Source of the DNA: Streptomyces durocortorensis
Lineage (GTDB): Bacteria > Actinomycetota > Actinomycetes > Streptomycetales > Streptomycetaceae
Direction of reading: 5' to 3'
Length of the DNA stretch: 48,457 nucleotides
NCBI RefSeq assembly: GCF_016901035.1
Contig: NZ_JAFEUF010000024.1
Coordinates: 2,058 to 50,514 of the forward strand
Shown here: positions 31,916-41,215 of the stretch, piece after piece
Numbering within the stretch: the stretch's first letter is position 1
How the letters are laid out: the number at the start of each line of letters is the position of its first letter
Program-made: the position numbers and the translations under genes
The notes under the pieces: generated by a model
What the model saw: the letters and a program-made list of their open reading frames with translations, nothing else
Database searches by the model: none
Told to the model about the DNA's origin: nothing

Positions 31916-33353
31916 CCAGCCGGGAGCGCTTGCGCCCGTAACCGGCGTACAGCAGGGAGCCGACGGCCAGGAAGACCGCGAACTGGACCCAGGTCGTCCA
32001 GCCGGTCCCGTACATCAGATACAGGCAGAAGGCGACGCCCAGCAGCGGGCTGACCGGGTAGAGCGGCACCCGGAAGGTCCGCTTCAGCTCGGGATTGCGG
32101 CGTCGGAGCACCACCACCGCGACATTGACGGCGACCATCGTGGCGAGCGTGCCGATGGTCGTCAGGTTCACGACGACGTCGAGCGAGACGAAAGCGGCCG
32201 GGACCGCGAAGACGCTGGCGACGATCCAGGTGTTGGCGACCGGGGTGTGGGTCTTGGGCGAGACCCGTTCGAAGACGCGCGGAATCAGTCCGTCACGGGA
32301 CATCGACATCAGGATGCGGGTCTGCCCGTACATCACGGCGAGCACCACCGAGGCGATGGCGACGACCGCGCCGAAGGCGATGATGCCGCCGCCGACCGAG
32401 GAGTCGGTGACCTCGTTGACGGCGATCGAGAGAGCGGCGCTCTTGTTCGCGACGGCGTCCGAGCCGATCGCGCCGATGGCCGAGAGCGCCACCGCGCAGT
32501 AGAGCAGGGTGACGACGCCGATGCAGATCAGGATGGCGATCGGGATGTTCCGCCGGGGGTTCTTGACCTCTTCGCCGGCGGTGGTGATGGCGTCGAAGCC
32601 GATGTAGGAGAAGAACGCGAGCGACGCGCCCGCCGTGATCCCGCCGAGCCCGTGGGTGGCGAACGGCATGAGGTTGTCGTCCCGGAACGCGCTGAACGCC
32701 ACGGCGCAGAACGCGACGAGGATGCCGATCTTGAGGACCGCCATCGCGGCGGTGGCGGTGGCGCTCTCCCGGACACCGCGCACCAGCAGGGTGGCGGCCA
32801 TGGCGATCACGACGACGGCGGGCAGGTTGACCACACCGCCGTCACCGGGCCCGGAGGACAGGGCGGCGGGCAGTTCCCAGCCGAACAGGCTGTTCAGCAG
32901 CTCGTTGACGTACTGGCTCCAGCCCACCGCGACGGCGGAGACCGAGACGCCGTACTCCAGCAGCAGGCACCAGCCGACGAGGAAGGCGGTGCGCTCGCCG
33001 AGCGCCGCGTACGCGAAGGAGTACGAGCTTCCGGAGACCGGGATGGCGCTGCCCAGCTCCGCGAAGGACAGGGCGGTGAAGATGCAGGTGATCGCCGCGA
33101 GGACGAACGAGATCACGACGGCCGGGCCGGCCTCGGCGACGCTGTCGGAGAGCCCGACGAAGATGCCGGTGCCGACGATCGCGCCGACCCCGAAGCAGAC
33201 GAGCTGGAAGAGGCCCATCGTGCGCTTGAGGCCGTGGCCCTCCAGGTCGCCGCCGGATTCGGCGATGAGCTGGTCGGGGCTCTTGCGGCGCAGGTCCCGC
33301 TGGGGGAGGCCGGGGGGCTTCGGGGTGCCGGATCGCGGCAGACCGGTGCTCAT
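31866..33353 (-). CDS. APC-family amino acid permease
   Basis: A 495-aa transporter with 12 or so helices, beginning LFQLVCFGVGAIVGTGIFVG, the glycine-rich first-helix signature of the APC superfamily. It also has SGSSYSFAYAALGERTAFLVG and ASLAFFSYIGFDAITTAGEE. This subgroup (cationic amino acid transporter type) carries arginine, lysine or ornithine in several organisms. Next to ornithine carbamoyltransferase and arginine deiminase it may import arginine or exchange it for ornithine, but no specificity residue proves that. I chose the ATG at 33353; ATG 33368 is also possible. Its 3' end overlaps the convergent ATPase gene by 50 bp. Confidence 0.88.
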   Translation of the reverse strand: MSTGLPRSGTPKPPGLPQRDLRRKSPDQLIAESGGDLEGHGLKRTMGLFQLVCFGVGAIVGTGIFVGLSDSVAEAGPAVVISFVLAAITCIFTALSFAELGSAIPVSGSSYSFAYAALGERTAFLVGWCLLLEYGVSVSAVAVGWSQYVNELLNSLFGWELPAALSSGPGDGGVVNLPAVVVIAMAATLLVRGVRESATATAAMAVLKIGILVAFCAVAFSAFRDDNLMPFATHGLGGITAGASLAFFSYIGFDAITTAGEEVKNPRRNIPIAILICIGVVTLLYCAVALSAIGAIGSDAVANKSAALSIAVNEVTDSSVGGGIIAFGAVVAIASVVLAVMYGQTRILMSMSRDGLIPRVFERVSPKTHTPVANTWIVASVFAVPAAFVSLDVVVNLTTIGTLATMVAVNVAVVVLRRRNPELKRTFRVPLYPVSPLLGVAFCLYLMYGTGWTTWVQFAVFLAVGSLLYAGYGRKRSRLVSSPGTDPAGPVSPEA

Positions 33354-33485
33354 GCGGGACGTTCTCATCTCTGGTGGTGCAGTGGGGGGACGGCCCGTGC
33401 GCGGCGGCACAGGTATGGGGTTCGACCCTGCGGGGGTCTCCCCGGGTCCGAACCCCACCAAGAGCCGACATCGTAGCCACGACCG

Positions 33486-33519
33486 CGCATGTTAACCCAA
33501 TCGGGTGTATGAGCATGCG
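33486..33519 (-). promoter_or_regulatory. Dyad in the permease-OTC gap
   Basis: CGCATG (33486-33491) and CATGCG (33514-33519) flank a nested ACCC/GGGT dyad, within a locally AT-richer patch of the 241-bp gap upstream of the permease. It could be an operator for the permease, perhaps an arginine-repressor-type site, although it does not clearly match the known ARG-box. Confidence 0.3.
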
Positions 33520-33594
33520 AACCCCTGCCCCGTATGCGTACCGGATCCTCACCGGGTGTCCGTGTGGGCGTGCGGGCGTCCGTGCGGGCCGGGG

Positions 33595-34599
33595 CTACTT
33601 CCCGGCCAGCGTCGCCACCAGCACGGCCTTGATCGTGTGCATCCGGTTCTCCGCCTGGTCGAAGACGACGGAGTGCGGCGACTCGAAGACCTCGTCGCTG
33701 ACCTCCAGCTCGGTCAGCCCGTACCGGGCGTGGATGTCCCGGCCGACCTGGGTGCCGAGGTCGTGGAAGGCCGGAAGGCAGTGCAGGAACTTCACGTCCG
33801 GGTTGCCGGTGGCCCGCAGGACGTCCATGGTCACGGCGTAGGGCCCGAGAGCGGCGATGCGCTCGGCCCACACCTCCTTGGGCTCCCCCATGGAGACCCA
33901 GACGTCGGTGGCGACGAAGTCGGCGCCCCGCACGCCCTCGGCCACGTCGCCGGTGAGGGTGATCGTCGCGCCGCTGACCTCGGCGAGCTTCCGGGCCCGC
34001 GCCACGACGGCCTCGTCCGGCCGGTACGCCTCGGGGGCGACGATCCTGACGTCCAGACCGAGCAGGGCGCCGGTGATCAGGTAGGAGTTGCCCATGTTGA
34101 AGCGGGCGTCGCCGAGGTAGGCGAAGGCCGCCCCGGCGAGGCCGCCGGCGCGGCACTCGGTCATGGTGAGGACGTCGGCCAGCATCTGGGTGGGGTGCCA
34201 GTCGTCGGTGAGCCCGTTGAAGACCGGCACCCCGCCGTACGCGGCCAGCTCCTCGACGGCCTGCTGGCTGTCGCCCCGGTACTCGATCCCGTCGAACATC
34301 CGGCCCAGCACCCGGGCGGTGTCCCGCACCGACTCCTTGTGACCCATCTGGGAGCCCGCGGGGTCGAGGTAGGTGGTGAAGGCGCCCTGGTCGGCGGCGG
34401 CGACCTCGAACGCGCAGCGCGTACGGGTCGAGGTCTTCTCGAAGATCAGCGCGATGTTCTTCCCGCGCAGCCGCTGGACCTCGGCCCCGGCCTTCTTGGC
34501 CGCCTTGAGCTCGGCGGCCAGCGCGACCAGGCCGAGGAACTCCTCGGAGGTGAAGTCCAGCTCCTTGAGGAAGTGGCGGCCGGTGAGGTCTATGGCCAT
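33595..34599 (-). CDS. argF: Ornithine carbamoyltransferase
   Basis: A 334-aa carbamoyltransferase with all main motifs: STRTRCAFE (carbamoyl-phosphate binding), DDWHPTQ, and [10 protein letters not shown] with the active-site Cys. The N-terminus ([17 protein letters not shown]) and the length agree with ornithine carbamoyltransferases, including catabolic ArcB forms. In the ADI pathway it works in reverse, making ornithine and carbamoyl phosphate from citrulline. The ATG at 34599 follows AGGAGCAG. It is 114 bp downstream of arcA on the same strand. Whether it is catabolic or biosynthetic cannot be decided from sequence, but the neighbour favours catabolic. Confidence 0.95.
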   Translation of the reverse strand: MAIDLTGRHFLKELDFTSEEFLGLVALAAELKAAKKAGAEVQRLRGKNIALIFEKTSTRTRCAFEVAAADQGAFTTYLDPAGSQMGHKESVRDTARVLGRMFDGIEYRGDSQQAVEELAAYGGVPVFNGLTDDWHPTQMLADVLTMTECRAGGLAGAAFAYLGDARFNMGNSYLITGALLGLDVRIVAPEAYRPDEAVVARARKLAEVSGATITLTGDVAEGVRGADFVATDVWVSMGEPKEVWAERIAALGPYAVTMDVLRATGNPDVKFLHCLPAFHDLGTQVGRDIHARYGLTELEVSDEVFESPHSVVFDQAENRMHTIKAVLVATLAGK

Positions 34600-34656
34600 G
34601 ATGACTGCTCCTGGGTCTGGCGGGGATCGGCGCACTGCGCGCGGCAGAGCTGGAAG

Positions 34657-34683
34657 TCTATACGATCGACCGCATCTCTATAC
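34657..34683 (-). promoter_or_regulatory. 20-bp-spaced TCTATAC direct repeats between arcA and argF
   Basis: TCTATAC occurs at 34657-34663 and again at 34677-34683, exactly 20 bp apart, in an AT-richer island of the arcA-argF gap. On the minus strand each reads GTATAGA, which could be a -10 (TATAGA) or one of two sites on the same face of the helix. This suggests argF has its own regulated promoter. Confidence 0.45.
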
Positions 34684-34713
34684 AGGGCCGGGGGCTCCCG
34701 ATCAGCCGGCCTG

Positions 34714-35949
34714 TCATGCGACGGGATCCCGCTCCACCGGGCAGCTCATACAGCGCGGCCCGCCCCGCCCCCGGCCCAGCTCGCTGCCCCGGATCTCGAT
34801 CACCTCGATGCCCTGCTTGCGCAGATAGGTGTTGGTCGTCGCGTTCCGCTCGTACGCGACGACGACGCCGGGCTCGACCGCGAGCACGTTGCAGCCGTCG
34901 TCCCACTGCTCGCGCTCGGCCGCGTGCACGTCCTGGGTGGCGGTGAGCACCCGGATGGAGTCGAGGCCGAGGGCGGCGGCGATGGCACGGTGCATGTGCT
35001 CGGGCGGATGGTCGGTGACCTTCAGTTCGCGGGGGCCGCTGCCGGGCTCGATGGTGTACGAGCGGAGCATGCCCAGACCGGCGTACTGGGTGAAGGTGTC
35101 GCCGTCGACCATCGTCATCACCGTGTCCAGGTGCATGAACGCGCGGGCCTTGGGCATGTCGAGCGCAACGATCGTGCGCGCCGAACCGGCGTCGAAGAGG
35201 CCCCGGGCCAGCATCTCCACCGCCTGCGGCGTGGTGCGCTCGCTCATGCCGATCAGGACCGCCCCCTGCCCGATGACCAGGACGTCACCGCCCTCGATGG
35301 TGGAGGGGTAGTCGTCCTGCCCCTCCGACCAGTGGTGGAAGACGCCCGCCTCCGGGCCGGTGAAGAGCGGATGGTGCCGGTAGATGGCCTCGAAGTGGAC
35401 GGTCTCGCGCTGCCGGGCGGGCCAGCGCATCGCGTTGATGGAGACCCCGTCGTAGATCCAGGCCGAGGTGTCCCGGGTGAAGAGGTGGTTGGGCAGCGGG
35501 CCGAGGACGAAGTCGTCCAGGTCCATCACGTGGAAGCGGACGGAGGTCGGCTCGCTGTGCCGCGCCAGGAACTCCCGCTTGGTCATGCCGCCGACCAGTG
35601 CTTCCGCGAGCTCCTGGGAGGACAACTCCTCGAAGGCGGCCCGCAGATGCTCGGTGGCGAGCGGCCCGTACTCCTTCTCGTCGAAGACCCGGTCGAGCAC
35701 GAGGCGCCGGGCGACCGGGATGTCGAGGGACTCGCGCAGGAGGTCGCCGAAGAGGTGGACGGCGACCCCCCGGTCGCGCAGGACGTCGGCGAATCCGTCG
35801 TGCTCCTCCCGGGCGCGGCGCACCCACAGGACGTCGTCGAACAGGAGCGCGTCCTTGTTCCTGGGGGTGAGCCGCTTCAGCTCCAGATCGGGGCGGTGGA
35901 GTATGACGCGGCGCAGCCGCCCGGCTTCGGAGTCGACATGGAATCCCAT
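34714..35949 (-). CDS. arcA: Arginine deiminase
   Basis: A 411-aa guanidino-group-modifying enzyme that turns arginine into citrulline and ammonia. Motifs: the N-terminal [49 protein letters not shown] with the active-site His/Asp, [12 protein letters not shown], and the nucleophilic Cys region near the end ([13 protein letters not shown]). The length fits the usual about 410. The ATG at 35949 follows GGATGGAGA; an ATG/GTG further up to 35982 adds a non-conserved start. Unusually there are two Cys in RCMSCP; the first is the expected nucleophile. No arcC (carbamate kinase) is within the window, so energy recovery from carbamoyl phosphate would need a distant gene. Confidence 0.96.
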   Translation of the reverse strand: MGFHVDSEAGRLRRVILHRPDLELKRLTPRNKDALLFDDVLWVRRAREEHDGFADVLRDRGVAVHLFGDLLRESLDIPVARRLVLDRVFDEKEYGPLATEHLRAAFEELSSQELAEALVGGMTKREFLARHSEPTSVRFHVMDLDDFVLGPLPNHLFTRDTSAWIYDGVSINAMRWPARQRETVHFEAIYRHHPLFTGPEAGVFHHWSEGQDDYPSTIEGGDVLVIGQGAVLIGMSERTTPQAVEMLARGLFDAGSARTIVALDMPKARAFMHLDTVMTMVDGDTFTQYAGLGMLRSYTIEPGSGPRELKVTDHPPEHMHRAIAAALGLDSIRVLTATQDVHAAEREQWDDGCNVLAVEPGVVVAYERNATTNTYLRKQGIEVIEIRGSELGRGRGGPRCMSCPVERDPVA

Positions 35950-36037
35950 GTCTCCATCCTCACCGCGCGGAGCGCCGTTCACCCGGCGAATCGCCTACCG
36001 GTTGGACCCGGCCAGGATCCACCGGACGCCCCCTGGC

Positions 36038-38623
36038 TCAGAGCCGGGGGTCCACCGGCTCCGACTCCAGGGCCAGGACGGCGAACACCGCCTCGTGGAC
36101 CCGCCACAGCGGCTCGCCCTCCGCCAGCCGGTCCAGCGCCTCCAGGCCGAGTGCGTACTCCCGCAGCGCGAGCGAGCGCTTGTGGCCGAGGAACCGGGAG
36201 CGCAGGCGCTCCAGATTCTCCGGGCGGGTGTACTCGGGGCCGTAGATGATGCGGAGATACTCCCGGCCGCGCACCTTGATGCCGGGCTGGACGAGGCGGC
36301 CCTTGGCGTCCCGGACAAGGGCACCGAGAGGCTTGACGACCATGCCCTCGCCGCCGCGCCCGGTCATCTCCAGCCACCAGTCGACGCCCGCGCGGACCGA
36401 TGCCTCGTCGCCGGTGTCGACGACGAGCCGGCGGGTGACCTGGAGCAGCCCGGTCGGGTCGTGCTCGACCAGCCGGTCGAGCCAGGCGAGCTGCTCGTCG
36501 TGCGGGACGGCGGCAAGGGAGCGGCCCTGGACGGCGAGGATCTGGAACGGGGCGAGCCGCACCCCTTCCAGGCCCTCGGTGGGCCAGCAGTAGCGCCGGT
36601 ACGCCTCGGTGAACGCCGCGGCGTCCTGCGCACGGGCCCGCTGGTGCCCGGCGAGGCCCGCCGCCTCGACCCCCCGGGCGGCCGCCTGCTCCAGGGCGGC
36701 GACGGCCGGCGGGAAGACCGCGCCGGACGCGGCGCCGACGGCGGCGTACTGCGACCGCAGCAGCCCGCCGGCCTTCAGCGACCACGGCATCAGCTCGGCG
36801 TCCAGGAGCACCCAGTCGGTGTCCCACTCCGCCCAGAGCCCGGCGGCGGTGACGGCGCTGCGGAGCCGGGCCAGGATCTCCTCGGTCATGGCCGGGTCGT
36901 CCAGGAAGGGGCGGCCGGTGCGGGTGTACAGCGCGCCGGTGGGGCCCGCCGTGCCGAACCGCGCGGTCGCCGCGTCCGCGTCCCTGCAGACCAGGGCGAC
37001 GGCCCGGGAGCCCATGTGCTTCTCCTCGCAGACGACTCGCTCGACGCCGTCCGCCGCGTACTGCGCGAACGCCTCGGCCGGGTGCTCCAGGAAGCCGTCC
37101 TCGCGGGAGGTGGCGGTGGGGGCCATGGTGGGCGGCAGGTAGGCGAGGAGCTGCGGGTCGACGGCGAACCGGCTCATGACTTCGAGCGCGGCGGCGGCGT
37201 TCTCCTCGCGCACGGCGACGCGCCCCGTGTGCCGGGTCTCCACGACCCGGCGGCCCTGGACGTCGGCGATGTCCAGCGGCCGGCCCTCCCGGCCTCCCGG
37301 CGCCTCGGTCACCAGCGGCTTGACCGGCTCGTACCAGACCTTCTCGGCGGGTACGTCGACGAGTTCGCGCTCCGGCCAGCGCAGCGCGGTCATCTTCCCG
37401 CCGAAGACGGCGCCGGTGTCCAGGCAGATGGTGTTGTTGATCCAGGAGGTGGTGGGGACGGGGGTGTGGCCGTAGACCACGGTGGCGCGGCCCCGGTACT
37501 CCTCGGCCCACGGGTAGCGCACGGGCAGGCCGAACTCGTCGGTCTCCCCTGTCGTGTCCCCGTACAGCGCGTGCGAGCGGACCCGGCCGGAGGTCCGGCC
37601 GTGGTACTTCTCGGGCAGCCCCGCGTGACAGACCACCAGCTTGCCCTCGTCCAGGACGTAGTGGCTGACGAGGGAGTCGATGAACTCCCGCACCTGGCCC
37701 CGGAACTCGGGGTGCTCGGCGTCCTCGCGCTCCAGCTGCTCGACGGTCTCGGCGAGCCCGTGGGTGAGCTGGACCTTGCGGCCCGCGAGATAGCGGCCGA
37801 GCTTGTTCTCGTGGTTGCCGGGGACGCACAGGGCGTGGCCCGACGCCACCATGGACATCACGCGGCGGAGCACACCGGGGCTGTCGGGGCCCCGGTCGAC
37901 GAGGTCGCCGACGAACACGGCGGTGCGCCCGTCGGGGTGGGCGCCGTCCACGTAACCGAGCGTGCCGAGCAGGGTCTCCAGTTCGGAGCTGCAGCCGTGG
38001 ATGTCGCCGATGATGTCGAACGGCCCGGTGAGGTGGCGCAGGTCGTTGTAGCGGCGCTCCAGGACCACTTCGGCGCGCTCGGCCTCCTCCTCGGTGCGCA
38101 GGACGTGCACCTTGCGGAAGCCCTCGCGCTCCAGGCCGCGCAGCGAGCGCCGCAGCTCGCGGCGGTGCCGCTGGATGACGTGGCGGGGCATGGAGGCGCG
38201 GTCCGGGCGGGCGGCGTTGCGGGCGGCGCAGACCTCCTCGGGGAGGTCGAGGACGATGGCGATGGGCAGGACATCGTGCTTCCTGGCCAACTGGACGAGC
38301 TGCTTGCGGCTCTCGGGCTGGACGCTGGTGGCGTCGACGACGGTGAGCCGCCCGGCCTCCAGGCGCTTGCCCGCGATGTAGTGCAGCACGTCGAAGGCGT
38401 CGCGGCTGGCGCTCTGGTCGTTCTCGTCGTCGGCGACCAGGCCCCGGCAGACGTCCGAGGAGATGATCTCGGTCGGCTTGAAGTGCTTGCGGGCGAAGGT
38501 GGACTTGCCCGATCCGCTGGCGCCGATCAGGACGACGAGGGAGAGGTCGGTCACCGGCAGGGTGCGTGCGGGGGTCGGGGCGGCAGCGGTCTCCGCGCCG
38601 GTGGAGCTGTGGTCGCTGTTCAT
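36038..38623 (-). CDS. pnkp: Bacterial polynucleotide kinase-phosphatase-ligase
   Basis: An 861-aa three-domain RNA repair enzyme. Residues about 28-190 are a 5'-OH kinase with P-loop GASGSGKST (34-42). Residues about 200-440 are a metallophosphoesterase 2',3'-phosphatase: GDIHG (206-210), GDLVDRG (239-245), GNHE (269-272) and a later YGHTP. Residues about 480-861 are an adenylyltransferase (ligase-like) domain with motif I EKHMGSRA, Lys535 being the AMP acceptor, and later GEGMVVKP. This is the known layout of Pnkp, which with Hen1 repairs RNA cut by ribotoxins. The ATG at 38623 overlaps the hen1 stop (ATGA). The length is close to that of Clostridium thermocellum Pnkp. Confidence 0.95.
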   Translation of the reverse strand: MNSDHSSTGAETAAAPTPARTLPVTDLSLVVLIGASGSGKSTFARKHFKPTEIISSDVCRGLVADDENDQSASRDAFDVLHYIAGKRLEAGRLTVVDATSVQPESRKQLVQLARKHDVLPIAIVLDLPEEVCAARNAARPDRASMPRHVIQRHRRELRRSLRGLEREGFRKVHVLRTEEEAERAEVVLERRYNDLRHLTGPFDIIGDIHGCSSELETLLGTLGYVDGAHPDGRTAVFVGDLVDRGPDSPGVLRRVMSMVASGHALCVPGNHENKLGRYLAGRKVQLTHGLAETVEQLEREDAEHPEFRGQVREFIDSLVSHYVLDEGKLVVCHAGLPEKYHGRTSGRVRSHALYGDTTGETDEFGLPVRYPWAEEYRGRATVVYGHTPVPTTSWINNTICLDTGAVFGGKMTALRWPERELVDVPAEKVWYEPVKPLVTEAPGGREGRPLDIADVQGRRVVETRHTGRVAVREENAAAALEVMSRFAVDPQLLAYLPPTMAPTATSREDGFLEHPAEAFAQYAADGVERVVCEEKHMGSRAVALVCRDADAATARFGTAGPTGALYTRTGRPFLDDPAMTEEILARLRSAVTAAGLWAEWDTDWVLLDAELMPWSLKAGGLLRSQYAAVGAASGAVFPPAVAALEQAAARGVEAAGLAGHQRARAQDAAAFTEAYRRYCWPTEGLEGVRLAPFQILAVQGRSLAAVPHDEQLAWLDRLVEHDPTGLLQVTRRLVVDTGDEASVRAGVDWWLEMTGRGGEGMVVKPLGALVRDAKGRLVQPGIKVRGREYLRIIYGPEYTRPENLERLRSRFLGHKRSLALREYALGLEALDRLAEGEPLWRVHEAVFAVLALESEPVDPRL

Positions 38624-40101
38624 GCGGCTTCCGCCTCCTTCGTCTTCTCGGTGCTCGCGCTGTTCTCCGTGCCCCGGGTGAACACGGCCATCTGGGTCGG
38701 CGGCCCCACCTCCGGGTCGTCCGGCCCGACCGGCACGTACCGGACGGTGTATCCGTGCCGTTCGGCGACCTGCCCGGCCCACTCCCGGAATTCGGCCCGG
38801 GTCCACTCGAAGCGGTGGTCCCCGTGCCGGGCGTGCCCGGCCGGGAGGGTCTCCCAGCGGACGTTGTACTCGACGTTCGGCGTGGTCACGACCACCGTCC
38901 CGGGGCGTGCGGCGCCGAACACCGCGTACTCCAGGGCGGGCAGCCGGGGCAGGTCCAGGTGCTCGACGACCTCGCTGAGCACGGCTGCGTCGTACCCCGT
39001 CAGCCGCTTGTCGGTGTAGGTCAGCGAACCCTGCCGCAGGGTGACCCGGTCGGCCTGGCGCTCCCCCATCCGGTCCAGCTTCAGCCGCCGCGAGGCGATG
39101 GTGAGGGCGCGCATCGAGACGTCGACGCCCACGATCTCGGTGAAGCGGACGTCCTTGAGGAGCGCCTGCACCAACTGGCCCTGCCCGCATCCGAGGTCGA
39201 GCACCCGGGTCGCCCCGGCGGCGCGCAGCGCGTCGAGGATCGCGGTGCGCCGGTGTTCGGCGAGCGGGACCGGCTTCTCCTCGGTGTCGGTGCTCTCGTC
39301 CACCGCGTTGTCGACACTGTCCACGTCGAGGTCGTCCGACTCGGCGAGCCGGACCAGCTCCAGGGCCTGGTCGGCCTGGCGCGTGAGCCCCCAGCGGTGG
39401 GACAGATAGCGCCGGGTGATCAGCGGCCGCTCGGGGTGGTCGGCCAGCCAGCCCTCCCCGGCCCGCAGCAGCTTGTCCACCTCGTCGGGCGCGACCCAGT
39501 AGTGTTTCGCGTCATCGAGCACCGGCAGCAGGACGTAGAGCTGCCGCAGCGCGTCGGCGAGCCGCAACTCGCCCTCCAGCACCAGCCGTACGTAGCGCGA
39601 GTCGCCCCACGCGGGGAACTGCTCGTCCAGCGGTACGGCCGTGGCCTCGACCCGCTCCCAGCCGAGCGGCGCGAACAGCTTGTGCACCAGCTCGACACCG
39701 CCCCGGGCGGGCAGGGCGGGCACCTCGATCCGCAGCGGCAGCGGGCTCTCGGCCCGCTCGGGCATGGCCCGGCAGACCCCGCCGAGCGCGGACTTGAACA
39801 CGGCGGCGAGGGCGACCGACAACAGCGAGGACGCCGCGTAGGGGCGGTCGTTGACGTACTGCGCGAGCGCCGCGTCGGGCGCGCCTCCCCGGCCCTTGCC
39901 CTTGCCGCGCCGCACCAGCGCCACCGGATCCACCTCCAGGAGGAGTGCGGCCGTGCAGCGCTCGGCGGGCGCCTCGGGGTAGAAGACGTGCGCGGAGCCG
40001 TGCGAGGTGGAGAACGCCTGCGCCTTGTCGGGGTGCTTGTGCAGCAGGAAGCCCAGATCAGTGGCGGGACGCTCTTGGGTGCCGGTCGTACCGATCGTCA
40101 T
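38620..40101 (-). CDS. hen1: Bacterial Hen1, 3'-terminal RNA ribose 2'-O-methyltransferase
   Basis: A 493-aa protein in two halves. Residues about 1-250 are the Hen1 N-terminal domain, starting LGFLLHKHPDKAQAF and including DRPYAASSLLSVAL, which activates Pnkp ligation. Residues about 275-470 are a SAM methyltransferase: VLDLGCGQGQLV (motif I), SEVVEHLDLPRLPA with the Glu-x2-Glu-His metal site, TTPNVEYNV, and GDHRFEW with a further His ligand. It methylates the 2'-OH of the repaired junction so it resists cleavage again. The ATG at 40101 has GGACAGG upstream; a GTG at 40107 is also possible. It is coupled to pnkp by a 4-bp overlap. Confidence 0.95.
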   Translation of the reverse strand: MTIGTTGTQERPATDLGFLLHKHPDKAQAFSTSHGSAHVFYPEAPAERCTAALLLEVDPVALVRRGKGKGRGGAPDAALAQYVNDRPYAASSLLSVALAAVFKSALGGVCRAMPERAESPLPLRIEVPALPARGGVELVHKLFAPLGWERVEATAVPLDEQFPAWGDSRYVRLVLEGELRLADALRQLYVLLPVLDDAKHYWVAPDEVDKLLRAGEGWLADHPERPLITRRYLSHRWGLTRQADQALELVRLAESDDLDVDSVDNAVDESTDTEEKPVPLAEHRRTAILDALRAAGATRVLDLGCGQGQLVQALLKDVRFTEIVGVDVSMRALTIASRRLKLDRMGERQADRVTLRQGSLTYTDKRLTGYDAAVLSEVVEHLDLPRLPALEYAVFGAARPGTVVVTTPNVEYNVRWETLPAGHARHGDHRFEWTRAEFREWAGQVAERHGYTVRYVPVGPDDPEVGPPTQMAVFTRGTENSASTEKTKEAEAA

Positions 40102-40166
40102 GAACACCTGTCCGAGTATGGTCGTCGCCCCCTGCCCCCACCAGGCATTTTCGCCCCGCCTGTCTA

Positions 40167-41153
40167 CTACTCCTCCAGCCTCTCCGGCTCTTCCCGTTCC
40201 CCCGGCTCTTCCTGTTCTCCCGGCTCCTCCGACACCTCCAGTCGACCGGCCAGCTCGGCTATGAGGTCAGGTCCCACCCGGCAGCAGCCACCGACGAGCC
40301 GGGCCCCGGCCCGCGTCCAGGCCCGCACCCTGCCCGGGTCGAAGGTGCTGCGCCCGGTCCACCCCCGCGCCCCGGCGTCCCAGCCCTCGCCGCTGTTCGG
40401 ATAGACCACGGCGGGCCTGCCCGTGGCCGCCACCGCCTGCTCGACGGCCTCCTGCGCGTCCTCCGGATCGCAGCAGTTGACCCCGACCGCGACGACGGAC
40501 TCCCGCCCGGCCGCCACCGCGAACGCCTCCTCCAACGGCTGGCCGGCCCGGGTCCGGCCACCGGCCACGCTGTACGAGAGCCAGTACGGCAGTCCGGTCT
40601 CCTCGGCCACCCGGACCAGGGCCTCGGCCTCGTCCAGGTCCGGCACGGTCTCCAGCGCCAGGGCGTCGGGCCCGGCCGCCGCGAGTGCCGCCACCCGGGG
40701 GCGGTGGAAACGCTCCAACACCCGGACGCTCAGCCCGTAACGTCCCCGGTACTCGCTGCCGTCCGCGAGCATCGCCCCGTACGGTCCGACCGAGGCGGCG
40801 ACCCAGGTCTCCCGCCCGGGGCCGGCCCGGCACGCCGCATCGGCGGCGCCCCGGGCCAGCTCCACGCTGCGGGCGAGCAGGGTCTCGGTCCCGGCCCGGT
40901 CGAACCCGTACCGCCCGAACCCCTCGAACGTCGCCTGATAGCCGGCCGTGATGAGCACCCGCGCCCCGGCCCGGAGGTAGGCAAGGTGGGCGGCCTCGAT
41001 CTGTTCCGGCGCGTCGGCCAGCAGCCGGGCCGACCACAACGCGTCGGACAGGTCGCAGCCCTGCGCCTCCAGCTGGTTGGAGAGCCCGCCGTCCAGCAGG
41101 ACGGGCCCGGCGTCCAGCGCGTCGGCGAGCGTGCCTCCGGTCCTCACGGCCAC
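40167..41153 (-). CDS. mmuM: Homocysteine S-methyltransferase
   Basis: A 328-aa enzyme that methylates homocysteine, using S-methylmethionine or SAM, to form methionine. Motifs: LLDGGLSNQLEAQGCDL at the N-terminus, VAASVGPYGAMLADGSEYRG, VGVNCCDPEDA (first zinc Cys), and VGGCCRVGPD (the Cys pair). GAGGAGG precedes the GTG at 41153. The last about 20 residues are an acidic tail made of repeats of EEPGE/EEPER type, an oddity of this copy. A pentanucleotide repeat lies 28-62 nt upstream of the start. It lies between hen1 and the LLM oxidoreductase, all on one strand. Confidence 0.93.
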   Translation of the reverse strand: MAVRTGGTLADALDAGPVLLDGGLSNQLEAQGCDLSDALWSARLLADAPEQIEAAHLAYLRAGARVLITAGYQATFEGFGRYGFDRAGTETLLARSVELARGAADAACRAGPGRETWVAASVGPYGAMLADGSEYRGRYGLSVRVLERFHRPRVAALAAAGPDALALETVPDLDEAEALVRVAEETGLPYWLSYSVAGGRTRAGQPLEEAFAVAAGRESVVAVGVNCCDPEDAQEAVEQAVAATGRPAVVYPNSGEGWDAGARGWTGRSTFDPGRVRAWTRAGARLVGGCCRVGPDLIAELAGRLEVSEEPGEQEEPGEREEPERLEE

Positions 41154-41180
41154 CTCCGCCTCCTCGGGTCAGGTCGGACA

Positions 41181-41215
41181 GGTCAGGTCAGGTCAGGTCA
41201 GGTCAGGTCAGGTCA
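41181..41215. repeat. (GGTCA)7 pentanucleotide repeat
   Basis: Seven perfect tandem copies of GGTCA, with an imperfect extra pair just before (41167-41176). It covers the last codons and the stop of the LLM gene (the unit read on the minus strand, TGACC, supplies the TGA) and is 28 nt upstream of the mmuM start. Such repeats change length by slippage, so it could alter the mmuM leader. Confidence 0.9.

Noticed and set aside
38566-40404. Plus-strand open frame of about 600 codons over hen1
   Set aside because: Shadow of hen1: composition is Arg/Gly/Pro/His rich, no family match, and the minus strand is clearly coding.
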